In this document: positions 27,713-35,351 of the stretch, one piece after another
Layout of the letters: every line of letters starts with the position of its first letter
Position numbering within the stretch: position 1 is the first letter of the stretch
Assembly: GCF_018205975.1 (NCBI RefSeq)
Contig: NZ_CP073577.1
Coordinates: 1,364,001 to 1,428,000, forward strand
DNA length: 64,000 nucleotides
Source: Erythrobacter sp. JK5
GTDB lineage: Bacteria; Pseudomonadota; Alphaproteobacteria; Sphingomonadales; Sphingomonadaceae
Reading direction: 5' to 3'
Translations under genes and position numbers: made by a program
The notes under the pieces: model-generated
The model's database searches: none
What the model saw: only the letters and a program-made list of their open reading frames with translations
What the model was told of the DNA's origin: nothing

Positions 27713-27805
27713 GAGCGGTTCCGAAATCCGATCGTTCGCGCGTAAGCACCACCTGGACCAACTGCCGGGCCCAATTCGTCAGAAAATCTTGCACATAGCG
27801 GCCCT

Positions 27806-30718
27806 TCAAATCCCGAAGTCCAGTGTCTTGCTCTTGCTTCGGGCGAGTTCCTTTTCGGCCTTGTTGGCCTCTTCCGGTTTCAGCTGATCAAGTTCGCCGT
27901 TTTTCTTTTCTGTCGGCGTCAACTGTGCGGTGACCTCGAGGGCCGAGGCCTTCTCGCCTTTGTTGCGTGCCACGGCTGCTCCGAGCCTGTCCGAACTGTC
28001 GACGACGAGTGTCAGGTGATCGCGAAGCCTCGTGATCGTCACCAGGAACGTTTTCTGGTTCGACAGGTTGCGCTCGCGGCTGTCCATGACTGCAATGCCG
28101 CGATCGGATGTCAGACCCTGCGCCATGTGGGCGTTGAGCGCATAGGCAAGATCGATCCGCTTCAGCATCGGATCGTCCTTTTTGAGCTCAACCTGGTCTC
28201 CCTTGGAAGTTTCGAAAGTGACCTTCCCGCCGACAACGGCAACCACCTTGGCCTGGTCGGCATTGAAGAGGCCGCGGCGATGATCGTTGCGGGTCCAGCG
28301 GATCCGGTCGCCTTCATGGATCTCGAGCTTTCTTGACTCATGCAAGGTCAGATTCTGGTCGCCCTTCCCTGCCCTGATCCGCGCGGGATCGAACCGGAAC
28401 CGCTTGCCGCGCTTGTCCGCGACTTCGACCTGCCTGCCCTTCCGGTCCTGTCCCAAGACACGATACTCGCCCGCTGACAGTCCCAGGGCCTGTTGCTTTC
28501 TCGAGACCTCGAGCACCCGGCCAGGCTGGTAGGCTGACAGATGTCGCAGTTCTTCGCGGGTCGTGTTGACGCGATCCAGCACTCCAAGCTCGGCCTTGCC
28601 CGGTCCGATCTCGCCATTGGCGAGAAGTCCCTGCTGGACGGCAGCATTGACCGCAGAGCGGATGGCGCGGCCCGAAGCGTAGATCGAGGTGCGCGAGCGG
28701 GTGTCCTTGTCGAGCGCCAACCAGGTGTCAGCAGCGACCAGCGCGCCATCGCCCTTGGCCTCGAGTGTGTGCGGCTGCAGGTGACGCAGCGCCGTGCGTA
28801 CATCACCCGCCTGCGCTGCCGCCTGCGCCTCGCGGATGACGGGGTCGCGGGCGCGCAGGTTGGTCGCCATTTCAGCGCTCGCCATGCCCGTCCGCTGCAG
28901 GAGCGCGAAGGGTTTGCCCGCATCAACTGCGCCGAGCTGCTTGCGGTCCCCCATCAGGACCAGGCGGTGAACGCCAGCCAGATTGGCGAGGCGGACGAGC
29001 TTTTCCTTGTCCTCATTCGAGACCATCGAAGCCTCGTCGAGGACAAGCACATGGTCTTTCAGCGCCGCCTTTGCCTCCGCGCGAAGCGCCGCGTTGCCAG
29101 GATCGTCGAGCAGCTTTTTCCAGCCACCAAGAAAGCGGGCCAGCGTCTGCGAGCCGATGCCGGTGTCGCGTTCGAGCATCTGGACGAGCGTGTTCTGGAT
29201 CGCGAGCCCGATGACCGGGCGGCCATCGTCGCGCAGCACCTCGGCGACGGGCTTCAGAACGCTGCTCTTGCCGGCACCTGCAATTCCCTGGACCGCGATC
29301 GTTCGATCTTCGGACGTCAAGATCAGCTTCGCCGCTCCGAGCTGACCCGCATTCAGCCGGAACCCCTGCCCTGCCATTGCAGCGGACTGGACACGAGCGT
29401 TTGCGCTTCCCGGCTCAACTGCAGACGAGCTCGCACCCTTGCCAGCGGCAACCTCGGTCAAGATCCGCTGCTCGGCGATCACCGCGTCTCGCGAAGCCAG
29501 CCAGCCCGTGTGCTCTCCCTTGCCCGCTATGAGGTCGCCGGAGCGCACCAAGGCGCGGGTCCGTTTTTCAATATCGGCAATCGTCGCTGGCAACCCGAAA
29601 TCGAGCGCAGCCTTGTAGAGCGCGGTGCGCTCGAAGGCAGCCTCGCGCTGCGAAAGATGACGCACCGCCGAAGCGACGGCCTGTGCCGCTGCGATCGTCT
29701 TACGGTCCTGTCTGAGGACCGACTTGGGCACAAGCGGATCAGCCGGATCGCCCCTGACATGCGCGGCGAAGCGTCCCAGCCATGCGCGCCCGCGCTCGAC
29801 AAGCGAGCCGAACCTGCCAGTTTCGATCGACTGTTTCAGTGTGCGGGTCCGGGCCCGCTCGACCAAGGGCGCGAGGTCCAACCCGATCGATTTCGCGGTT
29901 TCGCTCCAGAGCTTGCCCAAGGTTTCGCGGTCCTCGATCGTGTCCTTGCTGGCGCGCGTATCGAGCGCGGCGATGCGGCCTGCTTCAAGACCAGGACCGC
30001 GCCGCGCATCGAGCACTTCCTGGCGGCGGCTCGAGAACGCCATGACCTGTTCGCGGGTGATACCGCGCGCTTCGAAATTGCCGTGCTTGAGGTTCGGTCC
30101 CGGCTCGTAGCCAAGCTTCTCGACAGCGATGCGAAAGCGCGCCATCGCGATAGCATTGAGCGTGGTGTTGAGCTGCCAGAGCCGGTCGTTCTTGAGCGTG
30201 CGCCACTTGCCGTCCTTGCCTTGTGTGACATTGGCGATGACCGCATGGAAATGGAGGTTCGGCTCCTGGTTGCGGTTGGTGTCGTGCTGGAACAGGCCGA
30301 TCGCAAGGTTTCCCGTCGACTGCGTGACGATCTTGCCTTTCTCGACCATCCGGGTCTCGGCCGCATTCTTCTCAGCCCAGTGCAGCGCTTCGAGGACGGC
30401 TTCGCGGTAGGCGGCGATAATCCGTTCGTCCTTCCCGACGAGCGCCAGCAGCGACCAGCTCTTGGGCACCGAGAAAGTGAGATCGGTGCCCGACCGGTGC
30501 GCCTGGCCGGGATTGCCGACGCTGTTGCCGTCGGGCAGCTCACCGCGCAGCAGAGCATCAAACGCCTTAGCCTCGACCTTGCCCTCAAGACCGAGGCGTT
30601 TCGCGCTATCACCGATCCATTGGCCCGAACGATCGGCATCGGCGCTGGCGTAGTAATTGTCCGAAGCGAAATAGCTCGCGGCCGCCGAAGGCGAGCGGAC
30701 GTTGGCGACGGAAAGCAT
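27806..30718 (-). CDS. traI: MOBF conjugative relaxase/helicase (TraI/TrwC type)
   Basis: The 970-residue protein opens with a TrwC-like relaxase domain: catalytic tyrosine candidates Tyr16, Tyr22 and Tyr23 (SYFASDNYY), and the HUH metal site His145, His156, His158 (FQHDTNRN...PNLHFHAV). A RecD-type helicase follows, with Walker A GIAGAGKSSVL near residue 480 and LVLDEASMVSNEDKEKL. It nicks oriT, stays covalently bound to the 5' end and unwinds the transferred strand. It is shorter than F TraI (1756). traD lies 48 bases upstream on the same strand. Confidence 0.93.
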   Translation of the reverse strand: MLSVANVRSPSAAASYFASDNYYASADADRSGQWIGDSAKRLGLEGKVEAKAFDALLRGELPDGNSVGNPGQAHRSGTDLTFSVPKSWSLLALVGKDERIIAAYREAVLEALHWAEKNAAETRMVEKGKIVTQSTGNLAIGLFQHDTNRNQEPNLHFHAVIANVTQGKDGKWRTLKNDRLWQLNTTLNAIAMARFRIAVEKLGYEPGPNLKHGNFEARGITREQVMAFSSRRQEVLDARRGPGLEAGRIAALDTRASKDTIEDRETLGKLWSETAKSIGLDLAPLVERARTRTLKQSIETGRFGSLVERGRAWLGRFAAHVRGDPADPLVPKSVLRQDRKTIAAAQAVASAVRHLSQREAAFERTALYKAALDFGLPATIADIEKRTRALVRSGDLIAGKGEHTGWLASRDAVIAEQRILTEVAAGKGASSSAVEPGSANARVQSAAMAGQGFRLNAGQLGAAKLILTSEDRTIAVQGIAGAGKSSVLKPVAEVLRDDGRPVIGLAIQNTLVQMLERDTGIGSQTLARFLGGWKKLLDDPGNAALRAEAKAALKDHVLVLDEASMVSNEDKEKLVRLANLAGVHRLVLMGDRKQLGAVDAGKPFALLQRTGMASAEMATNLRARDPVIREAQAAAQAGDVRTALRHLQPHTLEAKGDGALVAADTWLALDKDTRSRTSIYASGRAIRSAVNAAVQQGLLANGEIGPGKAELGVLDRVNTTREELRHLSAYQPGRVLEVSRKQQALGLSAGEYRVLGQDRKGRQVEVADKRGKRFRFDPARIRAGKGDQNLTLHESRKLEIHEGDRIRWTRNDHRRGLFNADQAKVVAVVGGKVTFETSKGDQVELKKDDPMLKRIDLAYALNAHMAQGLTSDRGIAVMDSRERNLSNQKTFLVTITRLRDHLTLVVDSSDRLGAAVARNKGEKASALEVTAQLTPTEKKNGELDQLKPEEANKAEKELARSKSKTLDFGI

Positions 30719-30766
30719 GGGCTGGGATCACTTTCTCTTGGCCCTCGTCCCCTCCCCGGTCGAGCG

Positions 30767-33106
30767 TCACATATCCGGGTCGAAGTCCCCGTAATCGTGA
30801 CCATGGTCCTGCCCCTGATCGGCATCGCGACCCTGCTTCGCTGCACCGCCAAGAAGCGACTTCTGCTGCTCTTCCTGGAGCCTCTGGTCGGCCTTGCCGC
30901 GCGCGACCTGTGCCCGCTGATGCGCTGCGGGATCCGGAATATCGGACCTGGCGGAAGGCACAGCCCGTTGCTCCATGCCGCGGTGCTCCTCAGCTTTCGA
31001 AGACAGAGGAAGTTCGGATTGAGCCGGCCGCTGAGGGTCCGATGTCGCCCTTTTCCCTCGCGCATTCGGATCGCGACGCTTCCTTGTCTGGTCCGGTCGA
31101 GCCTGATCGCCCTTGTTGCTGCGACGGGTCCGGCGCAGTTCCTTTTTGTCTTCCTTGTCGGCTTTCTTTTCAGCGCTGTCGGAGCGATCGTGCGCGTCCC
31201 TCATCCGGCGAGGATCACCATCATTGTCGCCTGTTTCAGAGGCTGCTCCGGCACCGCCCCCTGCTCCATCTTTACCATCAGAGTGCCGGGTCTGCGGCGG
31301 TGGCTTCGGCATATCGCGGGGAATGAAGCCTTCGGCTACCCGAGGCCAGTTGCGCGGTGCGAGAACCACGGGTGCCGCCGGAAATCCTTCGGGAAACTTG
31401 ATGAAACCATGAAGGTTCTTGAGCTTCATCAGCTCGTCAGGAAGCAGCAGTGGTACGACCTGGCGCCGGGGCGTCAGGCTGACCGCGTCACGCGCATTGT
31501 TGTAGCCGTAGCTGTAACCTTCCTCCATCTCGCGAACCTCGCGGTGGCCGATGATATCGGAACACCAGGTGGCGGTCTCGCGATCTGCTGTGCCAAGGAT
31601 CAGCTTGGTGCGGGCAAGCGAGGAGAGGGTCATCGCCATGTTCTCACCGTAGACATCCTTGAGCTTGGCAAAGGCATGAATCCCGGTGACGATCGCGCCC
31701 CCGAAATTGCGCGCGGTCTGGAGGCCCTTTTCGAGTGAAGGCAGGCGATGCAGCGCGCCAAGTTCGTCGATCAGGAACCAGAGCCTGATGTCCCGCGAGC
31801 GCTGGCCCGCCATCAGCGTATTGATCGCGGTATCGAGCCACAGCGTGAGCAACTGCGAGAGCACGCTCATGTCGATGTAGCGCGCGGACAGAAACAGGAT
31901 AGAGCCCGGTTTACCTGCCCCGTTGACCCACTCGCGGACCGAAAAGGGCGTCCCGTCTTCGGGCAGCATCTGGAGCGCCTTGGCGTTGACATTGAACACT
32001 GCACGCACCGATTCCGCCATGCGCGCCGCGCTCGGCGTACTGATGGGACCGGCCATGGTATCTTCGACGAGGCGGTGCAGATCGGAGAGATCGGCGTTCA
32101 TGAGTTCGTGGGCGAGCGCGGCGTTGGTGCCCCTCCCAGCTTCGGCGAGCTTGAGACAGGTCTCGACGAACAGCGTGCGCGCGGCGAGCACCCAGAACTG
32201 TTCGGCGCCGCCCCCATCATGCGGGACGAGCGACTCCGCCGCGGCATGGAATTCGGCACGCGTGGAGCAATCGTTGAACACGCTCCAGGCGGGGCAACGC
32301 GCGTCGAGCGGGTTTAGAATGATGTCGCGTTTGGGATCGTAGAAGGTTTCGACAAAGGCCCCGGTAAGATCGAAAATGACCGCACGTTCGCCCCGTTCAC
32401 GGATCTCCCTGGTAAGCTCGGTTAGGACGACGGTCTTGCCTGTCCCGGTTGTGCCAACAAGCATCGCGTGACTCTGCTCAAGACGCCAGGGCCAGCTGAC
32501 CCCGGCGAGATGCGCGGGTGAATAGAAGCCCGCATCCCGCAGCGAAGTCGACCCGGCCAGACGCCAGCGCCAGCCCAGCGCATAGCCATATTCGCGGGCA
32601 CGGGCATCGCGGTTGTGCGCGGCGATCTCCCGGTCAAGTTCGCGCAAGGTAGCAAGCTCCGCCCCGCGTACATGCCTCTTCTGTTTCGATCTCTCGCCGA
32701 AGCGTTCGGCAACCCACCAGAAAAGAGCGAAGAGCGGCGCAAGAATGAACCCAGCAAGCCACAAGGCGCTGATCACCGCGCTCCGGAATAGCGCGACCGC
32801 TTCGCGCATCGGCGGGTAATCGGTCACGACGGAAATAGGAAAAGCAACGAGGTTCCCATCGGCCAGCTTGAGGTTCACAAGCTTGTCCGGATCGAACTCC
32901 ATGAAGGCATAACCAGAGGCATAGGCATGCATCCACAGGAGGTAGACCTGATAGTCGTCTAGCGCGCTGCTTACGTCCCAATAGACCAGCCCGAGAACGA
33001 CCAGGAGTGTCACGATCAGGGGTCCCTTGAGGCCCGCGGCAAACATGAAGCCGAAATGCCCGAGGAGCTGGCTGCCGCGGGTGAAGTTGACGAGATTATG
33101 CTTCAT
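30767..33106 (-). CDS. traD: TraD, type IV coupling protein
   Basis: The coupling ATPase recruits the relaxase-DNA complex to the secretion channel. Counting from ATG 33106 (779 residues): two membrane segments in the first 130 residues, Walker A GTTGTGKTVVL near residue 217, Walker B WFLIDELGALHRLPSLEKGL near 440, and a charged, Gln/Arg/Asp-rich low-complexity tail ending in DFDPDM. The frame is open further upstream to 33220 but that part overlaps the preceding gene. The chosen start overlaps it by only 11 bases and is followed by a normal TraD N-terminus. Confidence 0.92.
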   Translation of the reverse strand: MKHNLVNFTRGSQLLGHFGFMFAAGLKGPLIVTLLVVLGLVYWDVSSALDDYQVYLLWMHAYASGYAFMEFDPDKLVNLKLADGNLVAFPISVVTDYPPMREAVALFRSAVISALWLAGFILAPLFALFWWVAERFGERSKQKRHVRGAELATLRELDREIAAHNRDARAREYGYALGWRWRLAGSTSLRDAGFYSPAHLAGVSWPWRLEQSHAMLVGTTGTGKTVVLTELTREIRERGERAVIFDLTGAFVETFYDPKRDIILNPLDARCPAWSVFNDCSTRAEFHAAAESLVPHDGGGAEQFWVLAARTLFVETCLKLAEAGRGTNAALAHELMNADLSDLHRLVEDTMAGPISTPSAARMAESVRAVFNVNAKALQMLPEDGTPFSVREWVNGAGKPGSILFLSARYIDMSVLSQLLTLWLDTAINTLMAGQRSRDIRLWFLIDELGALHRLPSLEKGLQTARNFGGAIVTGIHAFAKLKDVYGENMAMTLSSLARTKLILGTADRETATWCSDIIGHREVREMEEGYSYGYNNARDAVSLTPRRQVVPLLLPDELMKLKNLHGFIKFPEGFPAAPVVLAPRNWPRVAEGFIPRDMPKPPPQTRHSDGKDGAGGGAGAASETGDNDGDPRRMRDAHDRSDSAEKKADKEDKKELRRTRRSNKGDQARPDQTRKRRDPNARGKRATSDPQRPAQSELPLSSKAEEHRGMEQRAVPSARSDIPDPAAHQRAQVARGKADQRLQEEQQKSLLGGAAKQGRDADQGQDHGHDYGDFDPDM

Positions 33107-33425
33107 CGTCGCCTCCCATGGATCGGGGTGCAACGATACCGAGGCGTTCCAGCCGGCGCTGGTAGGCAGCGACCGTTCTGTCGCGCAGAGTGCTGTCGGG
33201 ATGATGCGTAAGCAGCGCATCCAATGCGACCGTGATGAAGATGTGCTGGCGCACCGGATCGGTCGCCGGCGTCCTCAGATCAGCTTCGGTCGCGCGCTGC
33301 CAGGCATCGAAGATGCAATCGCAAACAACGATACTCGCGCTGACCCTGCGCTCGTCTGCTTGTTTCCTGATCCATTCGGCGATCAGGGGCGTGACATAGG
33401 TCACGAACCGGTGGTGTCTTTGCAT
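33096..33425 (-). CDS. Small protein upstream of traD, possible relaxosome accessory
   Basis: A 109-residue, mostly helical, basic protein (MQRHHRFVTYVTPLIAEWIRKQADERRVSASIVVCDCIFDAW...) ending in an acidic GGDDEA tail. The start resembles a ribbon-helix-helix fold (short strand, then helices). Proteins of this size and position next to traD often help the relaxase bind oriT (compare TraM/MobC roles), but I cannot assign it to a named family. It overlaps traD by 11 bases. A GTTCAAAGAAC palindrome lies 17 bases upstream of the start. Confidence 0.6.
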   Translation of the reverse strand: MQRHHRFVTYVTPLIAEWIRKQADERRVSASIVVCDCIFDAWQRATEADLRTPATDPVRQHIFITVALDALLTHHPDSTLRDRTVAAYQRRLERLGIVAPRSMGGDDEA

Positions 33426-33442
33426 TTTTCCAAGTTCCTTGT

Positions 33443-33453
33443 GTTCAAAGAAC
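33443..33453. promoter_or_regulatory. GTTC-AAA-GAAC palindrome upstream of the traD-traI operon
   Basis: A perfect 4-base-arm repeat located immediately before the start of the accessory-traD-traI operon. It may be an autoregulatory operator for the small protein, but the site is short and could be chance. Confidence 0.25.
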
Positions 33454-33552
33454 CTGGCTCACCCTTCGAAAGGCAAGTGCCACTCTAGGCCGCAGCAGGG
33501 GGTGTAGGAAAACGGAAAATTCACGTCGCTTTTCAGCAGATTAAATGGATCT

Positions 33553-33567
33553 GTGCCGACTCGGCAC
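33553..33567. repeat. Perfect palindrome GTGCCGA-C-TCGGCAC
   Basis: Seven-base arms around a single C. The core CTGTGCCG (33551-33558) recurs inverted as CGGCACAG at 33595-33602, giving a nested set of inverted repeats in the candidate oriT region. It could serve binding of the accessory protein or relaxase. Confidence 0.5.
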
Positions 33568-33750
33568 GGACGAGAACGCAAGTGGACCGGATCCGGCACA
33601 GAAGATGGTATCGGCGAAATTTCGTGAATTCGCGAAGCAATTCCGCGCCTTCCATTGCAGCACCCGCTGCGTACGGTGTGCTGGGTCAAGCCCATTCTCA
33701 AGTGCGCGTCAGTCACCAGTTGCTTCCCCGGTCAAATCATCGGAGAAAAT

Positions 33751-33772
33751 GCTTTCGTTTCAAAACGGAAGC
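33751..33772. repeat. Hairpin with 10-base arms and two-base loop
   Basis: GCTTTCGTTT (33751-33760) pairs with AAACGGAAGC (33763-33772) with one mismatch across a CA loop. It is not followed by a T-run on either strand and stands away from gene ends, so a terminator is unlikely. It may be an oriT or operator element. Confidence 0.5.
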
Positions 33773-34092
33773 GTAGCGCAGCGTCGACTTTAGCGGCGGA
33801 ATTTTTTGTTTTGAACCGAGATATCCGGCCTGGAATTTTCCTCAGATGTTCCGGAATGGGGACCAAATAGCCAACATCAGCGGCCAATGCTCTGGTCCGG
33901 TCGGATATGAAGGCAGAGGGGCAGGTGTATTGCCCGGCGCAATGAACCGTTATGCTAAACAGTCTGGTCTTGGTTGGATCCAGAGGCGGCCGATTATTCG
34001 TCCAACTTTCGGACTGCGACATCGCCAACCCTCGCCCCTGCGAGCATGAAAAAAGACAAGAACCTTTCCCAGTCCCTGCCCTCTCCGCGCGG

Positions 34093-34314
34093 TCAGAACT
34101 CGTCTGACATTGCCCCATGCACCGTATGCACTACGCGCGCTGCAAGGTGTGCCGGAAGCGCGTTGTAGTCGCCCTCGTCCAGGGCAAAGTATCCCAGTTC
34201 GCGGTCCTCGACGATGTGCTGATCAAAGAAGCTGTGCAGCGCCCGTCGCTCTGCCACAGCCAGAGCGGCAAAGTAGCGTTCAGAGTTCGAATTGTGCTTA
34301 GCAATTGAAGCCAT
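34093..34314 (-). CDS. Small conserved-looking protein, unknown function
   Basis: A 73-residue acidic protein (MASIAKHNSNSERYFAALAVAERRALHSFFDQHIVED...) of mostly helical character, with no family that I recognise. An AGGAGG ribosome-binding site lies six bases before the ATG, which supports expression. A CTGCCGT-TG-ACGGCAG hairpin lies directly upstream. It sits between ssb and the candidate oriT region on the same strand as both, so it is probably a plasmid or element gene. Confidence 0.55.
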   Translation of the reverse strand: MASIAKHNSNSERYFAALAVAERRALHSFFDQHIVEDRELGYFALDEGDYNALPAHLAARVVHTVHGAMSDEF

Positions 34315-34330
34315 GATATCCTCCTGATGT

Positions 34331-34346
34331 CTGCCGTTGACGGCAG
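34331..34346. repeat. Hairpin CTGCCGT-TG-ACGGCAG before the small gene
   Basis: A perfect seven-base-arm inverted repeat located five bases upstream of the AGGAGG of the minus-strand gene at 34093-34314. In the transcript it could affect ribosome access; as DNA it could be an operator. No T-run follows, so it is not a good terminator. Confidence 0.4.
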
Positions 34347-34622
34347 GAGCAGGACGGATGGGCGGGCGACCGGCGGGTCAGGGATCGACCCGAAGGGCGA
34401 CCGCGAAGCGGCGGTAGGGGTAACGATTTTGTCGGACCGGAGCGCAGCGAAGGGGAGGCAAAATGGTGGGACCCTGCCGTCCTTGACGCGCCGGTTGCGC
34501 GGCCATCAGAATGGGACAACCGTGAGCCAGGCCCCTCCCCCGTCAGAGAGTTCGAACAACGCAAGAAGGGGCCCTGTCCGGCTTGGACAGGACCCCTTCG
34601 GAAGAGAGATCGACGGGAGAGT
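34347..34622. other. Intergenic between ssb and the small gene
   Basis: No gene is seen. The region contains many short imperfect repeats rich in GGCG and GACC and, near its right end, the stem-loop described as the ssb terminator. Confidence 0.5.
34566..34598 (-). terminator. Stem-loop downstream of ssb
   Basis: AAGGGG-CCCTGTCC pairs with GGACAGG-ACCCCTT across a short loop, giving a strong 13-14 base-pair stem 25 bases after the ssb stop. The minus-strand sequence after the stem has CTTGC rather than a clean T-run, so it may be a weak intrinsic terminator or an RNA-stabilising hairpin. Confidence 0.55.
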
Positions 34623-35021
34623 TCAGTCGATCTCGGGAGCATCCTTGTTGTCGTCGTTCTCGCCGGAGCCGTTGCCGCGGGAGAGAAAGTCGACCTTGTC
34701 GGCGAGGATCTCGGTGCCGTAGCGCGTGACCCCGTCCTTGTCCTCCCACTGGGTGTAGTGGATGCGGCCCTGGACGCTGACGAGCTGACCCTTGGTGCAA
34801 TACTGGCCGACGGTCTTGGCGAGGCCATTGAAGCAGGTCACCCGGTGGAACTCGCTTTCTTTGGCGGTGTAGCCGTTTTCATCCTTGTAGGTCTTGCCGT
34901 CCTTGTCGCGCGCGGGGCGATCGGTGACGACAGTGATCCCGGTGACGTTGGTGCCGCCCTTGGTCTCGCGGGTGTCGGGATCGCGGGCGATGCGGCCGGT
35001 GAGGATTGCGATATTGGTCAT
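34623..35021 (-). CDS. ssb: Single-stranded DNA-binding protein, plasmid type
   Basis: The 132-residue protein has the OB-fold sequence pattern of SSB (MTNIAILTGRIARDPDTRETKGGTNVTGITVVTDRP..., FHRVTCFNGLAKTVGQYCTKGQLVSVQGRIHYTQWEDKDG, ILADKVDFLS). The short acidic tail NDDNKDAPEID lacks the usual DDDIPF end that recruits host proteins. Conjugative elements often encode their own SSB to protect incoming single strands. An inverted repeat CCGGAGA-CCA-TCTCCGG (35047-35063) lies 26 bases upstream of the start. Confidence 0.9.
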   Translation of the reverse strand: MTNIAILTGRIARDPDTRETKGGTNVTGITVVTDRPARDKDGKTYKDENGYTAKESEFHRVTCFNGLAKTVGQYCTKGQLVSVQGRIHYTQWEDKDGVTRYGTEILADKVDFLSRGNGSGENDDNKDAPEID

Positions 35022-35351
35022 GGTATAAGTCCTTCAGTTCCTCAAACCGGAGACCATCTCCGGCTTGCGAACTTGCCAAAGAAGCAGGGTATGGGAGGAC
35101 TGCACCGCAGGAGCAAAGCTCCAAGGGAAACCTGTTCATGACGGGTGGTGCGGGCAGGCAGCGCAGCTGCCAACACGGCCGGAAAGGAACGGGTTGCTGT
35201 CCTCAGCTGACCTGATTCAGGACTGTTCGCGAAGAAAGCCGGATGGGTATCGGGTGCGGGTCTGAAGGTGTAAATATTCTGGCGCTAAGCGATCGTTCCT
35301 AGGCATTGCGTCCGAAAGGAGTCGTGGCTCTGTTTTTACCTTCACCTTTAG
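35022..35351. other. Gene-free boundary between transfer genes and respiratory genes
   Basis: This 330-base stretch has no credible gene. It contains several small perfect hairpins: CCGGAGA-CCA-TCTCCGG (35047-35063, upstream of ssb), GGAGC-AAA-GCTCC (35110-35122) and GGCAGC-GCA-GCTGCC (35157-35171). The right part precedes the end of hemN. It marks the change from mobile-element genes to anaerobic metabolism, but I found no att-like repeat. Confidence 0.5.
35047..35063. promoter_or_regulatory. Inverted repeat upstream of ssb
   Basis: CCGGAGA-CCA-TCTCCGG is a perfect seven-base-arm repeat 26 bases before the ssb ATG, in a position suited to an operator or a leader hairpin. It is not an SOS box, so a LexA role is unlikely. 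Confidence 0.4.

Larger units (their letters stand above)
33454..34092. other. Gene-free stretch with palindromes, candidate oriT region
   Basis: I find no credible gene in this roughly 640-base stretch upstream of the relaxosome operon; the reading frames lack ribosome-binding sites and recognisable sequence. It contains GTGCCGA-C-TCGGCAC (33553-33567), a further copy of the CTGTGCCG core in inverse orientation (33595-33602), CGAAATTTCG and TTCGCGAA palindromes around 33614-33640, and a 10-base-arm hairpin (33751-33772). MOBF elements carry oriT beside the relaxosome genes, so this is the most likely place for it. No nick site could be identified. Confidence 0.4.
1..35021. mobile_element. 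Conjugative element: F-type T4SS, accessory genes, MOBF relaxase
   Basis: This span holds a complete-looking mating apparatus (traL to traG on the plus strand) and the DNA-processing module (relaxase, coupling protein, accessory gene, ssb on the minus strand). An SOS-box-controlled repressor, efflux genes, a broken tyrosine recombinase and hipBA lie between them. The gene set and order match the F-like transfer regions known from sphingomonad plasmids. I see no replication initiator, partition genes, att repeats or tRNA, so whether this is a plasmid or an integrated element cannot be decided here. The left end lies outside the window. The right limit is set at the ssb gene because the next genes are respiratory. 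Confidence 0.75.

Noticed and set aside
28541..31738. A 1065-codon open frame on the plus strand opposite the relaxase and coupling protein genes
   Set aside because: It is antisense to two recognised genes with conserved motifs and has no recognisable domains. Long antisense frames are expected in GC-rich DNA.
33732..34118. A 128-codon minus-strand frame in the candidate oriT region
   Set aside because: Poor codon usage, no convincing ribosome-binding site, no recognisable sequence, and overlap with the better supported small gene at 34093-34314.
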